A DNA stretch of 64,000 nt from CAWKEY01 sp963696315. Its GTDB lineage: Bacteria > Pseudomonadota > Gammaproteobacteria > Methylococcales > Methylomonadaceae. The stretch is taken from contig CAVOJU010000051.1 of NCBI GenBank assembly GCA_963696315.1, forward strand, positions 1 to 64,000, in the 5' to 3' direction. How positions within the stretch are numbered: the stretch's first letter is position 1; each line of letters starts with the position of its first letter. The translations under genes were made by a program, and so were the position numbers. The notes beneath the pieces are model-generated. The model searched no databases, had not been told where the DNA came from, and saw only the letters and a program-made list of their open reading frames with translations. Positions 26,778-36,485 of the stretch are shown in pieces.

Positions 26778-28137
26778 ATGGCAGCTACTGCAAAACAGGA
26801 CAATAGCGAACTTCTGCTTAAGCAAGTATCAGGATTGCTGGTCCAGGGATCGCTTTATCAGATAAGAAGTTTTATCCATAACTTGTATCCTGCAGAAACC
26901 GCGCATTTAATTGAATCGCTTCCGCCGGAAGAGCGGAAAAAGATCTGGGCGGTTATTCCTCCCAACACCATGGGCGAAATTTTAGTCTGTTTGCATGTTG
27001 AAGTCGCCGCAGGGCTGATCGATATTACCGACAGGAAAGATCTGATTAAAGCCGCCGAAAAACTGGAGTCGGATGATCTGGTCGATCTCTTGCATTCCCT
27101 GCCAGAGCCTTTGCATTCAAAGGTGATGGAATCGATTGGCGTACAGGAGCGCACGCGGCTGGAATCCGCGCTATCTTATGATGACTATACTGCCGGAGGC
27201 TTAATGAGCCTCGATTTTCTGACAGTCCGGGGGGATATGTCGTTGGCTGTGGTATTGCGGTATTTGAGAAAACGCGGTGCCATACCCAGAGCCACGGACA
27301 GTCTGATCGTTGTCGATCGCAGGGACATTTTTCAGGACGTATTGCCATTGTCGGTGTTGGTGACTAAAAATCCGGCTGCCATGGTGTCCGAATTAATGGA
27401 TACCAGTAGCCATGCTATTCCCTATCAAATGCCGGCGGCAGAAGTCGCTCTGCTATTTGAACAGCGCGACATGCTGTCGGCGCCGGTCATTGCTGAAAAC
27501 GGCAAATTGCTGGGCAGAATCACCGTTGACGATATTGTCGATGTTATTCGCGAACAAGGCGATCATTCGTTGATGAGCATGGCTGGTCTCGATGAAGAGC
27601 AGGATATGTTCGCTCCGGTTATGACTCTAGTGCAAGACATCGCGCTATCTGGCTGGGTGTAAATTTGCTGACCGCGTTTCTGGCATCCTGGGTGATTGGT
27701 TTGTTTGAAGCAACGCTGGATCAGATTGTGGCCTTGGCCGTATTGATGCCTATCGTCGCCAGCATGGGGGGTATCGCCGGTAGTCAGACGCTGACCCTGG
27801 TGATCCGTGGTTTGGCTTTACGGCAGATTGGCAACACCAATGCCGCTAAATTATTTAAAAAAGAAATAGCCGTCGGCGCGGTTAACGGTATTCTCTGGGC
27901 AGTGGTGGTGGCAAGCGTTGCCAGGATATGGTTCCAAAGTGCCAGTATTGGCGTGCTATTAGGCAGTGCGATGGTGATCAATCTGATTTGCGCGGCGATT
28001 GCCGGTGCCAGCATCCCATTGATGCTGCAAAAAGTGGGCATAGATCCGCGTTGGCAGGCGGAGTTTTATTGACCACCGTGACTGATGTGATTGGCTTTAT
28101 GGCGTTTCTTGGCCTGGCAACCCTGTTTTTGATCTGA
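26778..28137 (+). pseudogene. mgtE: Magnesium transporter MgtE, two frameshifts
   Basis: The N-terminal superhelical domain and both CBS domains read in one frame to about 27625. The membrane part then continues two bases out of register as SARHRAIWLGVNLLTAFLAS to near 28046, and the last helix (ALAGGVLLTTVTDVIGFMAF) needs one further base. Correcting a 2-base insertion (CT) and a 1-base deletion gives a normal protein of about 452 aa. The cation-site motif GIAGSQTLTLVIR is intact. MgtE is a gated Mg2+ channel. Conservation on both sides of each break favours recent mutation or sequence error. Confidence 0.88.
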
Positions 28138-28156
28138 TGGAGTAAACAGCAGTAAA

Positions 28157-28185
28157 CCTGGCTGAAACGCACCGCTTCAGCCAGG
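28157..28185. terminator. Hairpin terminator after mgtE
   Basis: Ten-base-pair stem CCTGGCTGAA/TTCAGCCAGG with a nine-base loop, about 20 bases after the mgtE stop, followed by CAATCCTTTT. The T-tract is interrupted. It probably ends the kdsD-to-mgtE direction of transcription. Confidence 0.6.
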
Positions 28186-28286
28186 CAATCCTTTTCAGTA
28201 TGAACGGGCATGCGAACGACATGCCCTCAGGGATCAAAAATGTAATCGCTTTTTCAGGCACTTAAATTCTGTTCCCTGGTCTCTCA

Positions 28287-28493
28287 TTACTTCAATGATA
28301 AAGTTTCTGCGCGGCCTTTCAGCTCTATCACCAGCTTGTCTTCTTTCAACAGCCAGCCAATGGCGCGTTGAATATCGTTTTTGCCGATACCTGTTTCAGT
28401 GCTAATTTTAGTTACACTGGCTTCGCCGTTTTCATTCAGAAATTTCCAAATTTTGCCAGCAGCATCACCGATTACATCATTCATATGGATCAC
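28287..28493 (-). CDS. Small winged-helix protein (DUF2582-like)
   Basis: 68 aa, a single winged helix-turn-helix: GKIWKFLNENGEASVTKISTETGIGKNDIQRAIGWLLKEDKLVIE. Size and sequence fit the small winged-helix family often annotated DUF2582. No other domain is present. It lies 25 bases downstream of minE on the same strand, and a regulatory role is only inferred from the fold. Confidence 0.75.
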   Translation of the reverse strand: MIHMNDVIGDAAGKIWKFLNENGEASVTKISTETGIGKNDIQRAIGWLLKEDKLVIELKGRAETLSLK

Positions 28494-28518
28494 CTTTAAG
28501 TTAGTAGGGGTTAAAAAA

Positions 28519-28788
28519 TTAAGATTGTTTAAATTGATTATCAGGTAGCACGATATTTAATTCCAGGGTTTCCTGGTCTTCATCTTGTTCAAAGTTTACC
28601 GAGATGGCGTCCTGCTCAACGTTGACGTACTTGCGAATAACTTCCATCAATTCCTTCTGTAACTGGGGAAGATAGGAAGGTTGATGGCGGGAAGAACGTT
28701 CATGGGCTACCAGAATTTGCAATCTTTCTTTTGCAACCGAAGCCGAACGTGGTTTAGTGGTTCTAAAATAATCCAGTAAACTCATCAT
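28519..28788 (-). CDS. minE: Cell division topological specificity factor MinE
   Basis: 89 aa. LLDYFR at the N-terminus is the membrane-targeting/MinD-contact segment, followed by AKERLQILVAHER and the topological specificity domain ELMEVIRKYV. The start is ATGATG, overlapping the minD stop by 4 bases. Last gene of minCDE. Confidence 0.95.
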   Translation of the reverse strand: MMSLLDYFRTTKPRSASVAKERLQILVAHERSSRHQPSYLPQLQKELMEVIRKYVNVEQDAISVNFEQDEDQETLELNIVLPDNQFKQS

Positions 28789-29609
28789 TTACCCCCAAAA
28801 AGCTTCCCAAAGATGCCTTTTTTCTCATCAATAAAACGATGGGGTTTATCTTCGCCCAAATAACGCGCAACGATATCGGCATAAGCCTGTCCGGCATCAC
28901 TTTTTTCATCCAGAATAACCGGCGTACCGGAGTTGGAAGCGTTTAACACCGATTTGGATTCAGGAATAACGCCCAGCAAATGCAGCGATAAAATTTCCTG
29001 TACATCATCTACGCTGAGCATTTCACCTAATTTCACGCGTTCAGGAGAATAGCGGGTTAGTAAAAGATATTCCTTGATGGGCTCTTCGTTTTGTTCTGCC
29101 CGGCGGGACTTGCTCGCTAGAATGCCTAGCATACGATCTGAGTCCCTGACCGAAGATACTTCGGGATTAGTGACGACGAAGGCATCATCGGCAAAATACA
29201 TGGCCAAATGGGCGCCTCTTTCAATGCCGGCTGGAGAATCACAGACTATATATTTGAAGTCCTTTTTCAGTTCATCCAGAATTCTACCGACACCCTCCTG
29301 GCTTAAAGCATCTTTATCGCGAGTTTGCGAGGCCGGTAATACGTACAGCTTATTGCAGTGTTTATCCCGGATCAGGGCCTGATTAAGCGTCGCTTCACCA
29401 TTGATAACGTTGATAAAATCATAAACAACGCGGCGCTCACAGCCCATAATTAAATCCAGGTTGCGTAAGCCCACATCAAAATCTATGACCGCTGTTTTGT
29501 GGCCTTTTTTTGCAAGCCCCATGGCGATGGCGGCACTCGTTGTTGTTTTACCAACACCGCCTTTACCCGATGTGACGACTATGACTCTTGCCAATGGTAT
29601 TTCCTCCAA
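28785..29609 (-). CDS. minD: Septum site-determining ATPase MinD
   Basis: 274 aa. The deviant Walker A GKGGVGKTT is at the N-terminus (IVVTSGKGGVGKTTTSAAIAMGL is split here as GKGGVGKTT and SAAIAMGLA), with a C-terminal amphipathic membrane-targeting helix (KGIFGKLFGG). It oscillates with MinE and recruits MinC. It follows minC after 14 bases. Confidence 0.97.
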   Translation of the reverse strand: MEEIPLARVIVVTSGKGGVGKTTTSAAIAMGLAKKGHKTAVIDFDVGLRNLDLIMGCERRVVYDFINVINGEATLNQALIRDKHCNKLYVLPASQTRDKDALSQEGVGRILDELKKDFKYIVCDSPAGIERGAHLAMYFADDAFVVTNPEVSSVRDSDRMLGILASKSRRAEQNEEPIKEYLLLTRYSPERVKLGEMLSVDDVQEILSLHLLGVIPESKSVLNASNSGTPVILDEKSDAGQAYADIVARYLGEDKPHRFIDEKKGIFGKLFGGK

Positions 29610-29623
29610 GTTAGCGGAACGTA

Positions 29624-30364
29624 TTAAAGATCTGAAATGATTAAAGTTTGGTTTTGCAAATAGATCTGAACCGGTTTGTGACGTACAGATTTATCCAGGT
29701 CTTCACTGATTTTATAGTTACCGGCAATTGAGATTAGCTCAGCCTGCAAATCGGAACAGAAAATGCGAGCGTCAAGATTACCCTGAACACCTGCCAGAGC
29801 TCTGCCTCTTAAGGTGCCGTAGACATGAATATTGCCTTCGGCCATTATTTCGGAGCCGGCACTGACCTGGGCTAGAATAATCAAATCCCCCTTGGCATAA
29901 ACACGTTGTCCGGAACGGATAGGCTGGGTAAGCAGTATTGTTGAGGTTAAACCATCGGCTTGTGGTGCTGGCGGTTCAGGATTGATTTTATTGGTTTTTG
30001 GCCCTTCGATCGATGCAGTGCTATTGCCATGAATCGAATGCACAGGAATACCCAATGCGATAGCCTGTTGATTTTGTTGTGGTGTCCCGCCGCGTATGCC
30101 TATCGGCAGTAAGCCGAGAGTGCGAATAAGAGCTGTCAGGGCGGTAAAATCAATATCGATTTCGTGCTTGTTCAGCTCCTGCAAATCAAATACCAGCGGC
30201 GAATTTTTGAAAAACTCTGGTGCTTGATTGATTTTTTCCTGTAGCTGCTGCTCAATTATTATTAAATCATTGCTGGATAAAACTAAAACGGGTACAGAAA
30301 AGGTGCTGCTTTTGAATTCCAGTGCAGGACGATGATAAGGTGTTGGTTGAGCGTCTGTCGACAT
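29624..30364 (-). CDS. minC: Septum site-determining protein MinC
   Basis: About 246 aa from the ATG at 30364 (MSTDAQPTPY); the frame extends to 30406, and the true start is uncertain. An N-terminal FtsZ-inhibiting domain is followed by a Pro-rich linker and the C-terminal beta-helix (QPIRSGQRVYAKGDLIILAQ, then EIMAEGNIHVYGTLRGRALAG), the MinD-binding and dimer domain. Confidence 0.95.
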   Translation of the reverse strand: MSTDAQPTPYHRPALEFKSSTFSVPVLVLSSNDLIIIEQQLQEKINQAPEFFKNSPLVFDLQELNKHEIDIDFTALTALIRTLGLLPIGIRGGTPQQNQQAIALGIPVHSIHGNSTASIEGPKTNKINPEPPAPQADGLTSTILLTQPIRSGQRVYAKGDLIILAQVSAGSEIMAEGNIHVYGTLRGRALAGVQGNLDARIFCSDLQAELISIAGNYKISEDLDKSVRHKPVQIYLQNQTLIISDL

Positions 30365-30439
30365 CCGGTACGTTAGCTTAGTCATTAATGATATGAATTC
30401 TAACATTGCTGATAAAAAAAATCATTTTTCTAGTGTCAA

Positions 30440-30649
30440 TTATTTATCTTTTTGGTAGAGAGTTAAGGTCTTCCATTCAGCATGGCGTTGAGAACTTGGT
30501 AATTTTCCGGTGATGGCGAAAATCATTTGAGGATTATGATCCGCGTCTTCAAATCTGTACTGATAGTTAATACCTGTGCTGAAGAACGACAAAAGGCGAA
30601 ACAATTGGCGAAGTTGCATAAAACTTAAGGCGCCCTGTACTTGGCACAA
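30440..30649 (-). CDS. Small uncharacterised ORF (uncertain)
   Basis: About 69 aa from a TTG, with about 17 sense codons upstream but no ATG before a stop. The sequence (FRLLSFFSTGINYQYRFEDADH) is not low-complexity and could be the end of a real or degraded protein. I recognise no family. No Shine-Dalgarno supports the start. Confidence 0.25.
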   Translation of the reverse strand: MCQVQGALSFMQLRQLFRLLSFFSTGINYQYRFEDADHNPQMIFAITGKLPSSQRHAEWKTLTLYQKDK

Positions 30650-30744
30650 GTTGGTTTTACGGACTTCATTGGCAAATTCAGTGCGGGTAGATTAGAGGGC
30701 GATTCCTATTATCTGCCGCATTCATAACAATTGGATGAAATTCA

Positions 30745-31629
30745 ATGAATAACAACCACATCCAGATTTTTGGCGAAGTGTTGTTTGACCATTTTCCTGA
30801 TGGCAGTTGCGTGCTTGGCGGCGCGCCGTTCAATGTCGCCTGGCATTTACAAGCTTTTGAGCAACAGCCGCGTTTTATCAGTCGGGTCGGACAAGACCCG
30901 ATGGGTGATGCCATACAAACGGCCATGCAAGATTGGCAGATGGATTTATCCGGTTTGCAACAGGATAAAGAACATCCGACCGGCACGGTGCAGGTATCTA
31001 TCGAACAGGGCGAACCCCGTTATGCGATTGTGCCAGAGCAGGCCTATGATTTCATTGCTGCCGATGAGTTGAAGCCAAAAGGCGATGACGGATTGCTTTA
31101 TCATGGCACTTTAGCGCTGCGCCATGAGGTTTCAAGGCGGGCGTTAGCGGTTTTAAAACAGCACCATCGCGGCAAGCTGTTTATGGATGCCAATCTTCGT
31201 GAACCCTGGTGGAATAAAACGGAAGTTCTGGCGCTGGTTGATGATGCCGATTGGGTGAAACTTAACCATCATGAGTTGCAAGCCCTTCAGCCAGAAATCA
31301 CTGATTTAAACACCAGCATGAGCCGGTTTTTAAAAGCGCATAAGCTGGAAGGGCTGATTGTCACCTGCGGCAAACAGGGAGCATTGGCGATAAATAGTGC
31401 GGGGGAGTCATGCGCCGTCGCGCCTGTTCAGTCATTACCAATGGTCGATACAGTGGGCGCGGGAGATGCTTTTGCGGCGGTATTGATGCTGGGCATTCAT
31501 CTGGGCTGGCCTCTCCAGCTGACCATGGAACGGGCGCAAGCTTTTGCGTCTGCGCTGGTAGGCCGGCGTGGCGCTACTGTTCAGGATATGCGTTTTTATC
31601 AACCTTTTGTCCAGTCCTGGCTCCGTTAA
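30745..31629 (+). CDS. PfkB-family sugar kinase (fructokinase-like)
   Basis: 294 aa. The N-terminal GGAPFNVAWHLQ and C-terminal catalytic signature DTVGAGDAFAA with the base Asp are intact; the anion hole GAGD is clear. This is ribokinase-fold, with fructokinase the most likely function. Methanotrophs use fructokinase in sucrose turnover, but no sucrose gene is nearby, so the substrate is uncertain. Confidence 0.85.
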   Translation: MNNNHIQIFGEVLFDHFPDGSCVLGGAPFNVAWHLQAFEQQPRFISRVGQDPMGDAIQTAMQDWQMDLSGLQQDKEHPTGTVQVSIEQGEPRYAIVPEQAYDFIAADELKPKGDDGLLYHGTLALRHEVSRRALAVLKQHHRGKLFMDANLREPWWNKTEVLALVDDADWVKLNHHELQALQPEITDLNTSMSRFLKAHKLEGLIVTCGKQGALAINSAGESCAVAPVQSLPMVDTVGAGDAFAAVLMLGIHLGWPLQLTMERAQAFASALVGRRGATVQDMRFYQPFVQSWLR

Positions 31630-31733
31630 AACCTGAGATCAGCAAACAGGTAGGATTTAAGACACTTTTATACACGCTTTGGTGCAAACAATTGGGTTCG
31701 CCGAAAGTAAACCCGTTGAGGATCAGTCATTCA

Positions 31734-32571
31734 TTATTTGGATTGATCGATTAATGCTGCATAACCGTCTTTATAACTGGGATATTGGAACCGGTAGCCT
31801 AACGCTTTCAGCCGTTGGTTGTTGCAGCGCTTATTCATCGAGGCATCAGGGCTGACTGGTTTGACCGTGGGAGGAGAACACTTCATGCGTTCAGCCAGCC
31901 AGCTGACGACCTCCCACAGCGGTGCCGGATCATCATCGCTGGCTAAATAACACTGCTCCAGCTTTCGCCCGGCTAAACGCTGGCTCAGCAAAAACGCTAG
32001 AACGCCAACACAGTCCTGCTGATGTATCCGGTTGGTGAAATAAGGCGGCTGTTGTTGGATGGCGGGTGTCTCCCTGGCCATCCTCAGCAAATATTCACGG
32101 CCCGGGCCATAAATTCCGGAAAAGCGGACGATGATGTTTTCGGGATTTGCACGGGTCAGTTTTTGTTCAGCCTGCCGGATGAGCTGGCTGTTTACGCTGT
32201 CCGGTTGAGCCGGAGAGAGTTTCATCAATCCACTCGCCTTTGGATTGGCCGTAAACACTGGTCGACGAGACCAATAGCCACGGTTGTTTTGGAAATTTGG
32301 CCAAACAATGATCCAAGCCCGTTTCATAAATAGCCCGATAGCTGTGTTCATTGCGCCCGTCGGCGGAAACGATGAAGAAAATCTGCTCGAAATCGTCAGG
32401 TAAACCGTCCAACATCGCTGGCTTTGTGATATCAGCGCTCACATAGTTGATGTTGCTGTTGCCGTCAGGCGGATGCCGTTTCAATCCGGTGACCTGATGG
32501 CCCTTATCGGACAGCACCTGAGCAAGCCGGCTGCCTATATCGCCGCAGCCAATGATGAGTATTTTTGCCAT
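31734..32571 (-). pseudogene. NAD(P)-dependent SDR/epimerase-like protein, one-base frameshift
   Basis: The N-terminal half has the dinucleotide loop IIGCGDIGSRLA and the SSTSVYGQ active-site segment (Ser, Tyr). The frame leaves register in an ACTCTCTCC run near 32215. The C-terminal half then reads DSVNSQLIRQAEQKL, RFSGIYGPGREYLL and so on in a second frame. Removing one base restores about 278 aa, the size of YeeZ-like atypical SDR proteins. Both halves are well kept, so a sequencing error is possible. Confidence 0.8.
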
Positions 32572-32895
32572 GGTTATAGTTGATTGGTTAGTCGTAATGC
32601 TTGCGGTAACTTGGCATGGTTTTGGTGGTTTATCGTATAGGGTTGATCTATAGTAACGTAACAGCGGGCGTTATGCATTCCGGCTGTTGGCAGCGATGCC
32701 CATATTGCAAGGATACAATACGCTGGCGGCTGATTGCATTGATTTTAGGATAGGCTGATTTTTTTGTTATGAATGAAATGAAAGAGGCTTTAATTTTTTA
32801 TAAACATTTAGGCAAACCTGTGATGCAATTTTTTGCGTCTATTGGTATGCTTAATATTTGGTTAGGTCTCATGCCAAATTCGAGAGGGCAGCACA
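32572..32895. other. Intergenic region upstream of the TIR gene
   Basis: About 320 bases between the SDR and TIR genes. A short open frame (from 32769) is out of frame with the TIR gene and has no family features. A TAAC...GTTATGC inverted motif near 32656-32676 looks faintly like an integron attC end, but is not convincing. Confidence 0.4.
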
Positions 32896-33927
32896 ATGGC
32901 CGATCTATTCATAAGCTATGCTCACGAGGACGAATCGCGCATTCGACCACTTGTCTTCGCCCTTGAACAGCAGGGCTTGTCTGTCTTCTGGGACCGACGC
33001 ATTCCAACTGGACAAACTTGGCGAAGCTACATTGGTCAAGCCCTAATCGATGCCAGTTGCGTGATTGTTATTTGGTCGCAGAATTCTATCGTTTCTAGCT
33101 GGGTCGTTGAGAAGCAGATGAAGGCCAAAAGCGAGGTATTTTGATTCCTGTTTTGTTGGATTCTGTCGAGCCGCCAATAGGGTTTCGCAGCATCCAAGCT
33201 GCCGATATTTCAGCTTGGCATCCGAACCAGCCGTCGGCGAATTTTGTGCAGCTAGTCCAGGATATCAATATGGTCCTGAGAGGCGCTTTAAAATCGCCAG
33301 CGGTCATGCAAGCCACAAAGCCAGGGGCTGAAACACCAAGGCAATCCACCTTTAGGCTATTGCAACGTCTCTCCTATCCATATGTTTGCCGTGATCTTGG
33401 TACTGGTTGCAGGAGTGAGTAATTGGGGATATCAGAAGTGGCATAATTCGCAAGATACGGGGACGAAAGTAACAGCCAGTCCAGGACAGCAAGAGCTTCA
33501 TGCTGGCCATGTAACAGTCTTCGATGGTTTCAGGCACTTTGATCGAAGCGGCTTCAACTTCGAGATGAATAAGCTAGTTAAATGGGATTCAGGGAAGGCC
33601 GACATCTTGGTGTCGAATTATGAATCCCCAGAGCCATATGCCCTCTTATTTGCGCAAAACGAGACCCTCAAGTTCTCGGGTGCCCCCCAGGATGAAGGAG
33701 CTAATTCGGGCATCCAGGAGATGCCAGAGACTCGCTTAGATGACGTAGAGGAGTGCCCGGTGTCTGGCTATCAGGTTCACTGGGTGAAGGCAACTGTTAA
33801 TGGTGTGTACTGTGTCCGCATGCGAGACGGTAAGCACTACGCCAAGATTATGCTCACCGACGTGGAAATCGACCGCATAGCATTTGATTGGATTTATCAG
33901 CCCAGTGATAGTCGGCGATTCCAGTGA
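32896..33927 (+). pseudogene. TIR-domain membrane protein, two compensating frameshifts
   Basis: The ATG has GAGAGGG upstream. Residues 1-75 are a TIR domain: ADLFISYAHEDE (box 1), FWDRRIPTGQTW, then SSWVVE (the WxxxE catalytic region). One base is missing near 33113, right at the catalytic-Glu codon. The next frame continues RGILIPVLLDSVEPPIGF. A second, opposite indel near 33350 returns to the first frame, which carries a membrane helix (FAVILVLVAGVSNWGY) and a C-terminal domain of about 160 residues of unknown fold. Net length is a multiple of three (343 aa). TIR enzymes are NADases, frequent in phage defence and signalling. Whether it is functional is uncertain. Confidence 0.75.
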
Positions 33928-34256
33928 GCCAGGGATAAATGGAGAATATACTTCATTGATTCACTTCTCCGGGTTATCTTTTATCAGGCAACACGTTTTA
34001 GGCCATTCCGCGCGCAGTAATATGCGCATCGCGTATCTTTTTGGAGTTTGGATGGGGCTGTTTAAAAGGATATGCGATACACGCTTGAAATCAGACTTAT
34101 CTGATGGGCTCTAAATATCGCATATCAATGGGGCAGTCTAACGATCCTTTCTCGTTCTTGAACATCAGAAGCATGATGTAATAGTTAAGCATGCCCTTTA
34201 ATACGGGCTTTTCTTGCAATCCGGGGCATTTTCCTTTAATTTAGATCGACATCCGT
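33928..34256. other. Intergenic region before the thiC riboswitch
   Basis: About 330 bases with no gene I can support. The thiC promoter is expected here but I see no clear -35/-10 pair. Confidence 0.4.
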
Positions 34257-34345
34257 AAAGGCTAGGGGTGCTTCAAGGATTTATTTTGAGGCTGAGAGAA
34301 ACCCTTTGAACCTGACTCCGGTTAATACCGGCGTAGGAAAGCCCC
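34257..34345 (+). promoter_or_regulatory. TPP riboswitch (THI element) upstream of thiC
   Basis: The conserved core is visible: AGGGGTGC at the 5' arm, GCTGAGAG, AAACCCTTTGAACCTGA, then GGTTAATACCGGCGTAGGAA. These are the pyrimidine- and pyrophosphate-sensing helices of the THI box. It ends about 40 bases before the thiC ATG, so thiamine pyrophosphate probably blocks thiC translation or transcription. Confidence 0.95.
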
Positions 34346-34384
34346 ATTTCCCTGCGCCTTGTTTTGTTGTTGTTGGAGATAAGC

Positions 34385-36256
34385 ATGAGCGCTGTTCTGA
34401 AAGACATTACTGAGACTGCCGCCAGTAGTGTAAAAATCGATTCCTACCCCGCATCCGAAAAAATCTATGTGCAAGGCAGCCGGCCTGACATACAAGTTCC
34501 CATGCGTAAAATTACCCTGTCAGATACCCCGGTCCATTTTGGCGCCGAGAAAAATCCGCCGCTTTACGTTTACGATACCTCCGGCGTTTATACCGATCCC
34601 AATGTTGAAGTGGATTTAAAAAAAGGCTTGGGCGCGGTTCGTTCGGCCTGGATTGAGGAAAGAAACGACACTGAACAACTGACGGGACCGAGTTCTGAAT
34701 ACGGTCATCAACGTCTGCACGATCCCGCTACCGCGGCCTTGCGTTTTGAACTTATCCGCAAGCCGCGCCGCGCTAAAGCCGGTATGAACGTTTCGCAAAT
34801 GCACTACGCCAGAAAAGGCATCATCACGCCGGAAATGGAATTTATCGCCATTCGTGAAAACCAGAAAATGGAAGAAATGCGCGAGTTATGGAAGGATCAG
34901 CATCCCGGCGATTCTTTCGGCGCCTCCATTCCGGACGTCATTACGCCTGAATTTGTGCGCTCTGAAGTGGCGCGCGGCCGCGCCATTATTCCCGCCAATA
35001 TCAACCATCCCGAACTGGAGCCGATGATTATCGGCCGTAATTTTCTGGTGAAAATTAACGGCAATCTCGGCAACTCGGCGGTGACTTCTTCGATTGAAGA
35101 AGAAGTGGAAAAAATGCTCTGGGGCATCCGCTGGGGCGGCGATACCATCATGGATTTATCGACCGGCAAAAATATTCACGAAACCCGCGAATGGATTTTG
35201 CGCAATTCGCCCGTGCCGATTGGCACGGTGCCGATTTATCAGGCCCTGGAAAAAGTCAACGGTAAAGCCGAAGACCTGACCTGGGAAATCTTCCGTGATA
35301 CCTTGATCGAGCAGGCCGAGCAGGGCGTGGATTACTTCACCATCCATGCCGGCGTGCGCCTGCATCATGTGCCGTTAACCGCAAAACGCATGACCGGCAT
35401 CGTCTCGCGCGGCGGCTCGATCATGGCGAAATGGTGTCTGGCGCATCACACGGAAAGCTTCCTGTACACGCATTTTGAAGACATCTGCGAAATCATGAAG
35501 GCTTATGACGTGTCCTTCTCCTTGGGTGATGGCTTGCGTCCCGGCTCAATTTACGATGCCAATGACGAAGCGCAATTCGGCGAGCTGGAAACCTTGGGCG
35601 AGTTGACCAAAATCGCCTGGAAACACGATGTGCAAACCATGATTGAAGGCCCGGGTCACGTGCCCTTGCACATGATCAAGGTCAATATGGAAAAGCAGCT
35701 GGAAGAATGCGGCGAAGCGCCTTTCTATACCTTAGGCCCGCTGACCACCGATATTGCGCCCGGTTATGACCATATCACTTCAGCCATCGGCGCCGCCAAT
35801 ATCGGCTGGTACGGTTGCGCCATGCTGTGTTATGTCACCCAAAAAGAGCATTTGGGCTTGCCGAACAAACAGGATGTCCGCGAAGGCATCGTGACGTATA
35901 AAATTGCCGCCCATGCCGCCGACCTGGCCAAAGGCCATCCGGGCGCGCAGGCGCGTGACAACGCCATGTCCAAGGCGCGTTTTGAATTCCGTTGGGAAGA
36001 TCAGTTCAATATCGGTCTGGATCCTGAAAAAGCGCGTGAATTCCATGACGAAACCCTGCCCAAGGAATCGGCGAAAGTCGCGCATTTCTGCTCCATGTGC
36101 GGCCCGCATTTCTGCTCGATGAAAATCAGTCAGGATGTACGCGACTATGCGGCGGCCAAAGGCATTAAAGATGAAGAAGAGGCGCTGCTAAAAGGTATGG
36201 ATGAAAAATCCCGGCAGTTCCTTGAGGAAGGTGCGGATATTTATCATAAAGTTTAA
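34385..36256 (+). CDS. thiC: Phosphomethylpyrimidine synthase
   Basis: 623 aa from the ATG at 34385, preceded by GGAG; a frame extension upstream of it belongs to the leader. Non-canonical radical SAM enzyme: C-terminal CSMCGPHFCSM (CxxCx4C) binds [4Fe-4S]. Other landmarks are GNLGNSAVTSSIEEEVEKM and IEGPGHVPLH. It converts aminoimidazole ribotide to HMP phosphate for thiamine. Confidence 0.97.
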   Translation: MSAVLKDITETAASSVKIDSYPASEKIYVQGSRPDIQVPMRKITLSDTPVHFGAEKNPPLYVYDTSGVYTDPNVEVDLKKGLGAVRSAWIEERNDTEQLTGPSSEYGHQRLHDPATAALRFELIRKPRRAKAGMNVSQMHYARKGIITPEMEFIAIRENQKMEEMRELWKDQHPGDSFGASIPDVITPEFVRSEVARGRAIIPANINHPELEPMIIGRNFLVKINGNLGNSAVTSSIEEEVEKMLWGIRWGGDTIMDLSTGKNIHETREWILRNSPVPIGTVPIYQALEKVNGKAEDLTWEIFRDTLIEQAEQGVDYFTIHAGVRLHHVPLTAKRMTGIVSRGGSIMAKWCLAHHTESFLYTHFEDICEIMKAYDVSFSLGDGLRPGSIYDANDEAQFGELETLGELTKIAWKHDVQTMIEGPGHVPLHMIKVNMEKQLEECGEAPFYTLGPLTTDIAPGYDHITSAIGAANIGWYGCAMLCYVTQKEHLGLPNKQDVREGIVTYKIAAHAADLAKGHPGAQARDNAMSKARFEFRWEDQFNIGLDPEKAREFHDETLPKESAKVAHFCSMCGPHFCSMKISQDVRDYAAAKGIKDEEEALLKGMDEKSRQFLEEGADIYHKV

Positions 36257-36436
36257 GTTTCTGATAAGACACTTGAATTTGCTGTTATTTCGACCGACGG
36301 CAGAAATATTGAGCGTTTGAATATACGCGCCAAGCCTCAAGATTCCTCGCTCTGCTACGGAATGACAAATGATGCTGGGAAGTTCCGAAAAATATGGACT
36401 TCGTGGTGAAATTTACGAATTTAGGTTAAGCCGAAC

Positions 36437-36467
36437 AAAAAAAGCCCGTCAGATGACGGGCTTTTTT
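36437..36467. terminator. Bidirectional terminator between thiC and ilvC
   Basis: Stem AGCCCGTC/GACGGGCT with an AGAT loop, flanked by seven A on the left and six T on the right. It can therefore end thiC (plus strand) and ilvC (minus strand). The 36257-36436 stretch before it shows no gene. Confidence 0.85.
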
Positions 36468-36485
36468 AATGCCTAAAACTAAGGT

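Noticed and set aside
30641..30660. TTGGCACAAGTTGGT as a possible sigma-54 promoter
   Set aside because: The -12 GC element and spacing do not match the -24/-12 consensus.
32650..32690. Possible integron attC end before the TIR gene (TAAC...GGGCGTTATGC)
   Set aside because: The core does not fit GTTRRRY and no matching attC was seen after the TIR gene, so a gene-cassette origin is not supported.
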